This document shows positions 16,621 through 26,100 of a stretch of DNA of 64,000 nucleotides, in pieces. The stretch lies in NCBI RefSeq assembly GCF_011801145.1, contig NZ_CP046172.1:8494001-8558000 (forward strand). Direction: 5' to 3'. This DNA comes from Nocardia arthritidis. GTDB lineage: Bacteria; Actinomycetota; Actinomycetes; Mycobacteriales; Mycobacteriaceae. Within the stretch, counting starts at the first letter, position 1. Each line of letters starts with the position of its first letter. The notes under the pieces were generated by a model. The model made no database searches, was not told the origin of the DNA, and saw only the letters and a program-made list of their open reading frames with translations. Both the position numbers and the translations under genes were made by a program.

Positions 16621-18951
16621 ATGGCGACCATCGAATACCTCCGAACAGATCCCGACCTACCTCCCGTTGGTGTCGTGGACCGTTCGACCCTTACGCCGGC
16701 GAAGAAGGGCATCTTCCTCGCAATCGGCGTTATCGGCGCCATCGCGTGGGCCGTGCTGGCCATCGCCAGGGGCGAAAACGTCAACGCGGTATGGATCGTG
16801 GTCGCGGCGATCTGCACCTATGTGCTCGCCTACCAGTTCTACGCCCGGATCATCGAATACCGGATCACCAAGCCGCGCGACGATATCGCCACTCCCGCAG
16901 AGGAACTGGAGAACGGCAAGGACTACATGCCGATGGACCGACGGGTCCTGTTCGGCCACCACTTCGCCGCCATCGCGGGCGCGGGCCCGCTCGTCGGACC
17001 CGTACTCGCCGCGCAAATGGGTTACCTGCCCGGCACCATCTGGATCATCGTCGGCGTCGTACTCGCCGGCGCGGTCCAGGACTACCTCGTGCTCTGGGCA
17101 TCCAGTCGGCGCCGCGGCCGCTCGCTCGGGCAGATGGCCCGCGAGGAACTCGGCGTCGTCGGCGGTGCCGCCGCGATCATCGCGGTGCTGGTGATCATGA
17201 TGATCCTGCTCGCGGTGCTCGGCATCGTCGTGGTGAACGCGCTGGCCGCGACCAAGGGCGCCGACGGGCAGTTGCACGGCGGCAGCCCGTGGGGCGTCTT
17301 CTCGATCTCGATGACCGTGCCCATCGCGCTGTTGATGGGTTTGTATCTGCGATTCTTCCGGCCCGGCAAGGTCGGCGAGGTCTCGCTCATCGGCTTCGTC
17401 CTGCTGCTGTTCGCCATCATCTCCGGCAACTGGGTCGCCGGATCCGGCTGGGGCCGTGACCTTTTCACGCTGTCCGGCACCACCATCGCCTGGATGCTGA
17501 TCATCTACGGCTTCGTCGCATCGGTGCTGCCGGTGTGGCTGCTGCTGGCCCCGCGCGACTACCTGTCCACCTTCATGAAGATCGGCACCATCACCCTGCT
17601 CGCCATCGGCGTGCTGGTCACCATGCCGGTGTTGAAGGCCCCCGCGGTGTCGCAGTTCGCGAGCAACAGCAACGGGCCCTCCTTCGCGGGCAGCCTGTTC
17701 CCATTCCTGTTCATCACCATCGCCTGCGGTGCACTGTCGGGCTTCCACTCACTCGTCTCCTCCGGCACCACACCCAAACTGCTCGAAAAGCAGTCGCAGG
17801 CCAGGATGATCGGCTACGGCGGCATGCTCATGGAATCGTTCGTCGCGGTGATGGCGATGATCGCGGCCAGCGTCATCGATCAGCACCTGTACTTCGCGAT
17901 GAACACCGCGGGCCTGGCCGGCCTGCCCTCCGACGCGGCCGCCGCCAAGGTCAACGCGATGGGGTTGGCCGGCCCCCCGGTCACCGGCGCCGAGCTGACC
18001 GACGCGGCGCACGCCTACAACGAAACGTCACTGCAGGGCAGGTCCGGCGGCGCGCCGACGCTGGCCGTCGGCATGGCCCAGGTGCTGCAGGGATTCCTCG
18101 GCGGATCGGCACTGAAGCCGTTCTGGTACCACTTCGCGATCATGTTCGAGGCGCTGTTCATCCTCACCACCATCGATGCGGGCACCCGCGTCGCCCGATT
18201 CATGCTCTCGGATTCGCTGGGCAATCTCGGCGGCGCGGCCAAGAAGTTCAAGGATCCGTCGTGGCGTCCCGGCGCCTGGCTGTGCTCGGCAATCGTTGTG
18301 GCGCTTTGGGGTTCGGTGCTGCTGATGGGCGTCACCGATCCACTCGGCGGCATCTACACGCTCTACCCGCTCTTCGGTATCGCGAATCAGCTGCTCGCCG
18401 CGATCGCGCTGACCGTCGTCATGGTCATCATCGTGAAGAAGGGCCTGGTGAAATGGGCTTGGATTCCGGCGATTCCGCTGTTCTGGGATCTGCTCGTGAC
18501 GATGACCGCCTCGTGGCAGAAGATCTTCTCCGGCGATCCGAAGATCGGCTACTGGACGCTGCACTCCCAGACCATCGACAAGCGCGACACGTTCATCGCG
18601 GCCAAGGACGCGGGCAAGATCCTCGCGCCCGCAAAGGATCTGGCCGGGATGAACCAGCAGATCTCGGATATGGGCAAGATCATCCGCAACACCTATATCC
18701 AGGGCACGCTCTCGATCATCTTCGCGGTGCTGGTGCTGATCGTCGCGATCGTCGGCGTCCTCGTCTCGCTGCGGGCCTGGCGGTCGGGCGGCGGCACGAC
18801 CACCGAGACGCCGGAGGTGCCGTCGAAGATCTTCGGGCCGAGGGGATTCTTCGCCTCCCCGGCCGAGAAGGAAGTGCAGAAGCAGTGGGATGAGCTGGTC
18901 GCCGCGGGCAAGGTCCGCGCGTCCGGCGCGGCACATGCGCACGCGGAATAG
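16621..18951 (+). CDS. cstA: carbon starvation protein CstA (peptide/pyruvate transporter)
   Basis: 776 residues, normal family length, with many hydrophobic helices. Recognisable CstA blocks are the early MDRRVLFGHHFAAIAGAGPL and VGPVLAAQMGYLPGTIWI, then CGALSGFHSLVSSGTTPKLL, and the late ALFILTTIDAGTRVARFML and YTLYPLFGIANQLLAAIA. CstA is an inner-membrane transporter induced on carbon limitation. A YbdD/YjiX-like gene follows directly, the usual partner. Start ATG 16621 with GGGAGAG upstream. Confidence 0.96.
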   Translation: MATIEYLRTDPDLPPVGVVDRSTLTPAKKGIFLAIGVIGAIAWAVLAIARGENVNAVWIVVAAICTYVLAYQFYARIIEYRITKPRDDIATPAEELENGKDYMPMDRRVLFGHHFAAIAGAGPLVGPVLAAQMGYLPGTIWIIVGVVLAGAVQDYLVLWASSRRRGRSLGQMAREELGVVGGAAAIIAVLVIMMILLAVLGIVVVNALAATKGADGQLHGGSPWGVFSISMTVPIALLMGLYLRFFRPGKVGEVSLIGFVLLLFAIISGNWVAGSGWGRDLFTLSGTTIAWMLIIYGFVASVLPVWLLLAPRDYLSTFMKIGTITLLAIGVLVTMPVLKAPAVSQFASNSNGPSFAGSLFPFLFITIACGALSGFHSLVSSGTTPKLLEKQSQARMIGYGGMLMESFVAVMAMIAASVIDQHLYFAMNTAGLAGLPSDAAAAKVNAMGLAGPPVTGAELTDAAHAYNETSLQGRSGGAPTLAVGMAQVLQGFLGGSALKPFWYHFAIMFEALFILTTIDAGTRVARFMLSDSLGNLGGAAKKFKDPSWRPGAWLCSAIVVALWGSVLLMGVTDPLGGIYTLYPLFGIANQLLAAIALTVVMVIIVKKGLVKWAWIPAIPLFWDLLVTMTASWQKIFSGDPKIGYWTLHSQTIDKRDTFIAAKDAGKILAPAKDLAGMNQQISDMGKIIRNTYIQGTLSIIFAVLVLIVAIVGVLVSLRAWRSGGGTTTETPEVPSKIFGPRGFFASPAEKEVQKQWDELVAAGKVRASGAAHAHAE

Positions 18952-18961
18952 GCATCGCATC

Positions 18962-19243
18962 GTGCAAGGATTCCGTGGGACGCGGCGGCCCGGCGACGGG
19001 TCGGCCGAATCCCTTGTGCCGCAGGGCGGTCGGTCTGCTGGACCGGCCGCCCTGCGGCGTTTCGGTGCGGCCGCGCGCGGGCTGCTGTGGTGGTTCAACG
19101 GGATCCTCGGCGGCCAGGATTACCAGCGCTACGTCGCGCATCTGCGCAGGCAGCATCCCGGCCGCCCGGTACCGACGGAGCGCGAATACTGGCGGACCAG
19201 ACATGCCGACGCCGACAACAATCCCACCAATCGCTGCTGCTGA
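18962..19243 (+). CDS. YbdD/YjiX family small protein, CstA partner
   Basis: About 93 residues from GTG 18962; GTG 19016 (75 residues) is an alternative closer to the usual family length. The family core is clear: GGQDYQRYVAHLRRQHPGRP, then PTEREYWRTRHADAD, ending in the double Cys (NRCC) that also closes E. coli YbdD and YjiX. These proteins are encoded with CstA/BtsT transporters and are needed for their activity. It starts 10 bp after the cstA stop. Confidence 0.88.
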   Translation: MQGFRGTRRPGDGSAESLVPQGGRSAGPAALRRFGAAARGLLWWFNGILGGQDYQRYVAHLRRQHPGRPVPTEREYWRTRHADADNNPTNRCC

Positions 19244-19316
19244 TGGGGCACCCAACGGACAACCGTGGGGGAACATGTCGGATTTCCGCTAGCACAGCGG
19301 GCGAGCAGCTGACATT

Positions 19317-20840
19317 GTGGTGAGCGTGGCTATCACGGCTTTGGATTTCGAGCGCTGCTACCGGGCGGTCTCCACCCGGGACTCGCGCTTCGACGGACAG
19401 TTCTTCACCGCAGTGCGGACAACTGGAATCTATTGCCGCCCTTCGTGTCCGGCGATCACACCGAAACGCGCCAACGTCACCTTCCTACCCACCGCCGCCG
19501 CGGCGCAGCAGGCAGGCTACCGGGCCTGCCGCCGCTGCCTGCCCGATGCCGCACCGGGTTCCCCGCTCTGGAACACCCGCGCCGATCTGGCAGCGCGCGC
19601 CATGCGGTTGATCGGCGACGGCGTCATCGAACGGGGCGGCGTGCCCGCGCTGGCCGCCAAACTCGGCTACTCCCAACGCCAGCTCACCAGGGTGCTCACC
19701 ACCGAACTCGGCGCGGGCCCTTTGGCTTTGGCGCGGGCACACCGGGCGCACACCGCGCGGCTGCTCATCCAGACCACGGCGATGCCCATGTCGGATATCG
19801 CGTTCGCGGCGGGTTTCGCCAGCATCCGGCAGTTCAACGACACCGTGCGCGAGGTGTTCGCGGTGAGCCCGACCACCATGCGCACCGAGGCACTGCGCAC
19901 CAACGGCCGCAACCCCGGGCCCGTGCCCGCGCCGAACGGCTCACTGACGCTTCGCCTTCCATACCGTGAGCCGCTGGACAGGTCCTGGCTGGAGTGGTTC
20001 CTCTCCTCGCATGTGGTGCCGGGCGTCGAGGTCTGGGAGGACCACACCTACACCAGGAATCTGCGCACCCCGCACGGGCATGCGACGGCGCGCATCGGCT
20101 TCCAGCGCGACCATGTGCGCGCCGAACTCGCACTCCACGATATGCGGGATCTGGCACCGACCGTGACGCGGCTGCGGCACCTGCTGGATCTCGACGCCGA
20201 CCCGATCGGCATCGATGAGGCGCTCGGCGCCACCGGACACCGGCCCGCCGACGAAAACCGGCGCACCGCATACGGGTTCACCCCCGGCATTCGAGTGCCC
20301 GGTTGCCTGGACGGGCCGGAGTTGTTGCTGCGCACCATGATCGGCCAGCAGATCTCCATCGCCGCGGCGGCGACGCACACCGCGCGCCTGGCCGAGGCGC
20401 TCGGCGAATGCGTCGACGGCCCCGCGCCGCTGCTGTTCCCGACACCGGAGGCGATCGCCGAACGCGGCGGCGAGATCTTGACCGGCCCGGCCCGCCGCAT
20501 CCGCTCCATCGTCGGCGCGGCCGAGGCGCTGGCCACCGGTGAGCTGGTGCTGCACTCCGGCCGCACCGCAACGGATCTGCGGCGGGATCTGCTCGCGCTG
20601 GACGGGGTCGGGCCGTGGACCGCCGACTACGTCACCATGCGACTGCTCGCCGACCCCGATGTGCTGCTCAGCACCGATCTCGTGGTGCGCCAAGGGGCGA
20701 CGCTGCTCGGCATCGACCTCACCGACACCAGCCGCTGGGCGCCGTGGCGGTCGTATCTCTCGATGCACATGTGGAAGGCGGCGCTGAACGGACGCGCCAA
20801 CGCGCCGAAGGTGATGGCGGAGACCGTAACGCCCGTCTGA
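19317..20840 (+). CDS. alkA: Ada-AlkA fusion: methylphosphotriester sensor/regulator and 3-methyladenine DNA glycosylase
   Basis: 507 residues with three parts. The Ada zinc domain (residues 1-75) has Cys ligands in YCRPSC and CRRC, the first being the methyl acceptor. An AraC-type HTH (about 85-190) contains VPALAAKLGYSQRQLTRVL. An AlkA N-domain and HhH-GPD glycosylase (about 205-500) follow, with LRTMIGQQISIAAAATHTAR, DGVGPWTADYV and the catalytic Asp in LLSTDLVV. It detects alkyl phosphotriesters, activates the adaptive response and excises alkylated bases. ogt follows 86 bp downstream, as with Rv1317c-Rv1316c. Start GTG 19317. Confidence 0.95.
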   Translation: MVSVAITALDFERCYRAVSTRDSRFDGQFFTAVRTTGIYCRPSCPAITPKRANVTFLPTAAAAQQAGYRACRRCLPDAAPGSPLWNTRADLAARAMRLIGDGVIERGGVPALAAKLGYSQRQLTRVLTTELGAGPLALARAHRAHTARLLIQTTAMPMSDIAFAAGFASIRQFNDTVREVFAVSPTTMRTEALRTNGRNPGPVPAPNGSLTLRLPYREPLDRSWLEWFLSSHVVPGVEVWEDHTYTRNLRTPHGHATARIGFQRDHVRAELALHDMRDLAPTVTRLRHLLDLDADPIGIDEALGATGHRPADENRRTAYGFTPGIRVPGCLDGPELLLRTMIGQQISIAAAATHTARLAEALGECVDGPAPLLFPTPEAIAERGGEILTGPARRIRSIVGAAEALATGELVLHSGRTATDLRRDLLALDGVGPWTADYVTMRLLADPDVLLSTDLVVRQGATLLGIDLTDTSRWAPWRSYLSMHMWKAALNGRANAPKVMAETVTPV

Positions 20841-20926
20841 CCGTCGGACAACAACTTTCACCGGATACGACGTGTCCGGCGCCCGATGCCGCCCCGCGCG
20901 GCCCCAGTGCGAAAGGACGATAGACC

Positions 20927-21469
20927 ATGACCGAGCAGACAATCGGATCCCGATCCGGCCGAATCTCCACGCGCACCGCCGATTTCGCGACCGTCCAAAC
21001 ACCGATCGGGCCGTTCACCGCGATCGTCGACGACGAGGGCGCGGTGCTCGGATCCGGCTGGACCGCCGATCCGGAGGACCTGCGAACGGTGATCCATCCG
21101 GCCTTGCGCCCGAGTCAACTGCGGCAACGGGATTCGCTCGGCGCGGTCACCACGGCGATCGTCGACTACCACCGCGGCGGGCTCACCGCGATCGACGAGA
21201 TCCCGGTGCGGCAGCGATCCGGCGAATTCCTGGAGCACGCGTGGGAGGTGCTGCGCAAGGTGCCCGCCGGAAATCCGGTCACCTACACCGAATTCGCGGC
21301 GATCTCCGGCAGGCCGGATGCGACGCGGGCGGCGGCGAACGCATGTGCGCGCAATGCCGCCGCCCTGTTCGTGCCGTGCCATCGGGTGTTCCGGATCGGC
21401 GGCGGACTCGGTGGTTTCCGCTGGGGCCTGCCGGTCAAACGCTGGCTGCTCGACCACGAAGGTCACTGA
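20927..21469 (+). CDS. ogt: O6-methylguanine-DNA methyltransferase
   Basis: 180 residues. The active-site motif LFVPCHRVFRIGG carries the alkyl-accepting Cys (PCHR). The DNA-binding HTH before it reads GNPVTYTEFAAISGRPDATR. It transfers alkyl groups from O6-alkylguanine to itself irreversibly. The start ATG follows GAAAGGA. It is the second gene of the alkylation-response pair with the Ada-AlkA fusion and is probably controlled by it. It ends 1 bp before the convergent MFS gene. Confidence 0.95.
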   Translation: MTEQTIGSRSGRISTRTADFATVQTPIGPFTAIVDDEGAVLGSGWTADPEDLRTVIHPALRPSQLRQRDSLGAVTTAIVDYHRGGLTAIDEIPVRQRSGEFLEHAWEVLRKVPAGNPVTYTEFAAISGRPDATRAAANACARNAAALFVPCHRVFRIGGGLGGFRWGLPVKRWLLDHEGH

Positions 21470-21470
21470 A

Positions 21471-22664
21471 TTACGCTGCCACCGGGCCGTTTTCGATGAA
21501 CTTCGCGCGGCCCGCCGAAAGGCCGAGCGCGACGTTGATCGCCATCAGCACCAGCAGACCGATCAGCGCGGCATCCCAGGTGCCCGCCGCCGCGTGCAAC
21601 ACCTCCGCGAGCAGCGGGCCCGCCGCGCCGAGTAGGTAGCCGACGGTCTGCGACTTGGTGGACAGCGCGGCCGCGGTGTGGTGATCGCGGGTGCGCAGCA
21701 CGTACAGCATGCTCGGAATCGTCTGTCCCGAACCGATTCCCAAGCCGAGCAGCACCAGCCACAGCGGCGCCGTCGCCAGCGGCGCGAGCAGGATGCCGAG
21801 CACACCGACGAAACACAGCACCGCCGAGAGCACCAGGTGCCGCCGCTGACTCTGCCGCCGCGCCGCCAGCGCCGGACCCGCGAAACCGCCGAGCGCCAAC
21901 ACCATCGCGCAGATCGACAGGTAGAAGCCGCCGGTGGTCTGATCCGTGCCCTTCTCGACATAGATCGATGGCAGCCACGCGAAAACCACGTACAGCACCA
22001 GTGATTGCATACCGAAATAGCCGGTTACGCTCCATGCCAACGGATCTCGCAGCAACCAGGTCCAGGAGGGCGCCGCTGCGGCCTGCGCGGGCGCGCGATC
22101 CAGCTGCGGAACGAGCGAGATCAGCGCCACCACCGCCGGGATCAGCGCGATGCCGAGCGCCCACGTCGTCGAGCCGGTCGCCTCGTAGAGCGGATACGAG
22201 ACCGCGGCGGTCACGGCCGCGCCCAGGCTGACCACGAAACCGTAGACGCCCATCATCGCGCCGATGCGTTCCATCGGGAAACGCTTCTTCACCAGCACCG
22301 GGGTGATCACGTTGGCCACCGCGACACCGGCGCTCGCGACGATCGTGCCGACGAACAGTCCGGCGGTGCCCATCAGCCGCACCGCCAACCCGAGCACCAG
22401 CACAATGCCCGCGGCGAACAGCGCGCGCTCCTCGCCGAGCCGGTTGCGCACCATGACGCCGATCGCGGCGAACAGGCCGAGGCACAGCGGGGGCAACGTG
22501 GTGAGCACGCTGCCCGCGGCGCCACCGAGGCCGAGCACCTTCATCAGCGGCCCCGGTCCGGCGAACGCGATACGCAGGTTGAAACTCACCAGCACGAATG
22601 CGACCACCAGAAGGCCGATCGAGCTCGTCCGAGTCGGCCGAGAGGTCTGCAGAACTTGGGTCAT
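21471..22664 (-). CDS. MFS transporter, CynX/NimT subfamily
   Basis: 397 residues with about twelve hydrophobic segments. The first helix and loop VVAFVLVSFNLRIAFAGPGP and the PPLCLGLFAAIG region resemble CynX/NimT-type MFS permeases (2-nitroimidazole, cyanate); the A-motif region reads RNRLGEERALFAAG. Substrate unknown, export of a toxic compound plausible. Transcription starts from a MerR-type promoter (22672-22702) lying between it and the MerR gene on the same strand. Confidence 0.88.
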   Translation of the reverse strand: MTQVLQTSRPTRTSSIGLLVVAFVLVSFNLRIAFAGPGPLMKVLGLGGAAGSVLTTLPPLCLGLFAAIGVMVRNRLGEERALFAAGIVLVLGLAVRLMGTAGLFVGTIVASAGVAVANVITPVLVKKRFPMERIGAMMGVYGFVVSLGAAVTAAVSYPLYEATGSTTWALGIALIPAVVALISLVPQLDRAPAQAAAAPSWTWLLRDPLAWSVTGYFGMQSLVLYVVFAWLPSIYVEKGTDQTTGGFYLSICAMVLALGGFAGPALAARRQSQRRHLVLSAVLCFVGVLGILLAPLATAPLWLVLLGLGIGSGQTIPSMLYVLRTRDHHTAAALSTKSQTVGYLLGAAGPLLAEVLHAAAGTWDAALIGLLVLMAINVALGLSAGRAKFIENGPVAA

Positions 22665-22671
22665 GCGGGCA

Positions 22672-22702
22672 ACTGTCGCGGCTCAAGTTGGGTTGAGCGC
22701 AA
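22672..22702 (-). promoter_or_regulatory. MerR-type promoter/operator of the MFS gene
   Basis: On the minus strand TTGCGC (22702-22697) and a poor -10 GACAGT (22677-22672) are 19 bp apart. The spacer carries the dyad GCTCAA...TTGAGC (22681-22698), close to the SoxR/MerR pattern. It lies 8 bp before the MFS start codon, implying a very short leader. Confidence 0.55.
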
Positions 22703-22708
22703 GGGTTC

Positions 22709-23152
22709 TCAGCCGACCCCGGTATCCAAATCCATCGGCGCGATCCGGTTACCCGCCATCCGCTGGGCGACCACCTCCCGCATGAACGCGCACTGCCCGG
22801 CCGGATGCGGGCTCGGGCAGACCAGCAGATGTTCCAGCTGCGCCCGCATCTCGGCCAGCCGCCGCCGCTGCTCCTCGATGGCCAGGATCCGGTCGCCGAC
22901 CACCGTCCGCCACGCGCCGCCCTCCGCCGAAAGCATGGCCGCGATCTCGTCCAAACTGAGCTGACCCAACTCCTGCCACAACTGGATCAGACCGATCCGA
23001 TGCACCTGATCCGCGCCGAACTGCCGCACCCCCGCCCGCCGCGCCGTCGCCCGGATCAGCCCCCGCTCCTCCCAATACCGCACAGCCGATACGGTCAGCC
23101 CGAACCGCCGCGCCACCTCGGCGATACCCATCAACTCGGTTTCCGGATCCAC
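22709..23152 (-). CDS. MerR-family transcriptional regulator
   Basis: 147 residues. The HTH is MGIAEVARRFGLTVSAVRYW followed by EERGLIRATARRAGVRQFG; a dimerisation helix and a C-terminal region with two cysteines (LLVCPSPHPAGQCAF) follow. The spacing is not that of SoxR, so the signal is unknown, though thiol or metal sensing is conceivable. Start GTG 23152; ATG 23131 is possible but has no ribosome site. It lies 44 bp upstream of the MFS gene with a MerR-type promoter between, so the transporter is the likely target. Confidence 0.88.
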   Translation of the reverse strand: MDPETELMGIAEVARRFGLTVSAVRYWEERGLIRATARRAGVRQFGADQVHRIGLIQLWQELGQLSLDEIAAMLSAEGGAWRTVVGDRILAIEEQRRRLAEMRAQLEHLLVCPSPHPAGQCAFMREVVAQRMAGNRIAPMDLDTGVG

Positions 23153-23198
23153 CCCACCATTCGACCGGGCGCGGCGGCGCCGTTCAACACGCCCGTCG

Positions 23199-26100
23199 TC
23201 AGGCGACGGTGGTTTCGAGGTGGGAGCCGGTTCGGGTGCGGCGGACGTGCAGGCGGCTCGGGATGCGCTGGCGCATCTCGTCGACGTGACTCACCACGCC
23301 GACGACGCGGCCGCCCGCCCGCAATTCGTCGAGGACGCCCATGACGGCATCCAGGGTGTCGGCGTCCAGGCCGCCGAAACCCTCATCGATGAAAAGGGTG
23401 TCCAGGACGATGCCGCCGGATTCGGCGGCGACGGTGTCGGCGAGGCCGAGCGCGAGCGACAGCGATGCCATGAAAGTCTCGCCGCCCGAAAGGGTTTTCG
23501 CGGGTCGGATGGCGCCGGTGTAATCGTCGCGGATATCGAGGCCGAGCCCGCCGCGACGCCCGTGCTTGCCCGCCCGGTCGGTGTGCACGAATTCGTAACG
23601 GCCGCCGGACATTCGGCGCAGCCGCACCGACCCGGCCAACGCCACCTCCTCCAGCCGGGCGGCAAGTACATAGGAGCGCAGCGACATTCGCCGATTGTTC
23701 GCGCCACGGCCCGCCACCACATCGGCGAGCTGGTCCAGCTCATCGTGGGCGCGCTGGATCGGCGCGATGCGATCGATCGCCGCCCACAGCTGCCCGCCGA
23801 GATCCTCGAGCCGATTGACGCGATTGTGCGCCTCCGCATGCGCGGCCACCGCCGCATCCGAACGAGCACGGGCCGCGGACACTTCGGCGTCGAGCTCGGC
23901 CGGGTCGGCGGGCTCCCGGTCGGCCGCGGCCTGGATCTCCGGTTCGGCAAGCACCGCGGCGGCGTGTGCCCGCGACCGGTCGGCATCGACCAATTCCGTG
24001 TCGATCTCCCGCTGGCGCTGCGGTGTCCGGGTCGCCGCGGTGACAACCTTCGCGTATGCCGTGAGCAGCGCGATGTCGTCGCGGGGTGCGCGGGGCTCGA
24101 TTATATCGGAATCGCTTGCCGCGGTGGGTGTCTCGGGTTCCGGCTCCGGCTCATCGAGGTCGAACAAGGCGAATTCCGTTGCGGCTGACGTCTCTTCGCG
24201 TGCGCCACCCAGGTCTCCCGATGTGCCCGAATCGCCAGCAATACTGCCCTTCGACAAGGCCGTTTCGGCGGCGATGATGGCTCGGCTTGCCGGGGCGGCT
24301 GGACCGCTGGAGCTGTCGATCGTTCCGGAACTGACCGGCGCATCGGTTTCGAATCCCTCCGGAATGAAACCTGCTGCACGGGCCAGGTTTTCGACGCGGT
24401 CGGCGATGGTGGTGATCTGTTCGCGGGCGGTGATGGCCTCGGTGCGGGCGTCGCGCAGTTCGGTGGCACCGGTGATCAGGGCGTCGAGGCGGGCGCGGCG
24501 GCGATCGATGGTTTCGTCGGCGCCCGCCGCGGTGCGCAGGCGGGTCCGCAGTTCTTCGAGGCGGGTCTCGGCGGATGCGATGCGGGTGGCGACGGTGCCG
24601 CGGCGGGTATCGGATTCGCGGAGTTCCTCGTGCAGGCGGGTTTCCTCGGCGCGCAGGCGGGACAGCGCCGCGGTGAGGTTGTCGGCGTTGGCGGCGGACT
24701 CGGCGGCATCGGAGTACCCGTCGGTGGCCCGGCGGAGGGCAGCGGCCAACTCGACCCGATCGGTATCGCCGCCGCGCGCGATGAGCGCCTCGATCTCCTT
24801 CTCCAGACCGGTGATTCGATCGAGCAGCCGGTCACGCTCGCGTTCGGCGGCCTGTTCGGCGGCGCTCGCCGCATCCTCGGCCTCCTTGGCGACCGCGCTC
24901 GCGGTCGGACGTGCCGGGTCCGGGTGATCGGCCGAGCCGCATACCGTACACGGCACGCCGTCGACCAGCTGACCCGCCAATTCCGCTGCCATACCGGCCA
25001 ATCGGCGCTCACGCAGCTCGAGCACCCGTTCCTTCGCGTCCAGGTGCGCCGTGCGCGCCCGGTCGAAGTCCACCCGCGCATGGTCGAGACTCGTTCGCCG
25101 CGAGGCCAATTCGACAGCGGCGGCAGCGGCCGCCTGCAAGCGCTCGCACTCCGCGGTGAGCACCGGCAGGGTGGCCGCGGCCGTCGTCGCCTCCCGTACC
25201 CGCGCCTCCATCCCCAGAATGGCGTCGGGCAACTGCTCACGCCGCCCGGTCAACTCGGCCACCCGATTCGCCAAAGCGCCTTCCTCCCGGCGCAATTCGG
25301 CGATCTCACCGGCCAACCGATCCGCATCCTCCGCATCGGCCCGCACCTCGTCCAGCGCCCCGATCAGCCCGCTCCACCGCCGGATGGCCCCGTCCAGATC
25401 AGCGTCGGCCCGCACCACAGGCACCAGATCCGAGCTCACTCCCGAAGCCCCATCCGGCGAGATCGCCCCCGGTCGACCCGTCCCAGCCGCAACCGACCGG
25501 GCGGCCAATCGATCCGCCCCAGCCCCACTCGACCCAGCAGGCGACCGATCCGCCCCGGCTCCACCTGACCCCGCAGGCAATCGATCCGACCCAACCCCAC
25601 TCAACTCGACGGACGATCGACCCGTCCCAGCCCCGCCCGATCCAACGGCCAATCCGCCCGACCCGGTCCCACTCGATCCAGCGGGCGACCGATCCGATCC
25701 AACCTCGCCCAGCTCGACGGACGATCGGCCGATCACAGCCCCGCCCGGTCCAGCGGGCGACCGATCCGACCCGACCCCATCCAACTCGACGGACGATCGG
25801 CCTATCACAGCTCCACTCGATCCAGCGGGCGACCGATCCGCCCCAGCCCCGCTCGACCTCGCGGGCGATAGTCCGGAATCCGCCGGTCCCGGCGTATCCC
25901 GCTGCCCGACAGCCGATTTCCGACTATCGGGCCGCTCGGTGCCGGTGTCGGTGGGGCGCTGCCCTGCCGCTGGGGTGTAGTCGGGGGGCTCGTACTCGAT
26001 CAGGTCTTGGCCGCCGAGGTCGGCGCCTGCGGGTTCGAGGATGAGGGCGGCGAGTCGTCGGGCGGCTGTATGGCTTTCGGCGTCGCGGCGGCGGCTGAGG

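Noticed and set aside
23695-24927. Long plus-strand ORF (410 codons) opposite sbcC
   Set aside because: Serine/arginine-rich translation typical of an antisense frame of a GC-rich gene; sbcC motifs on the other strand are decisive.
25461-25880. Regular repeats that might be a CRISPR array
   Set aside because: Units are contiguous 36-bp copies without spacers, degenerate, and keep the sbcC reading frame.
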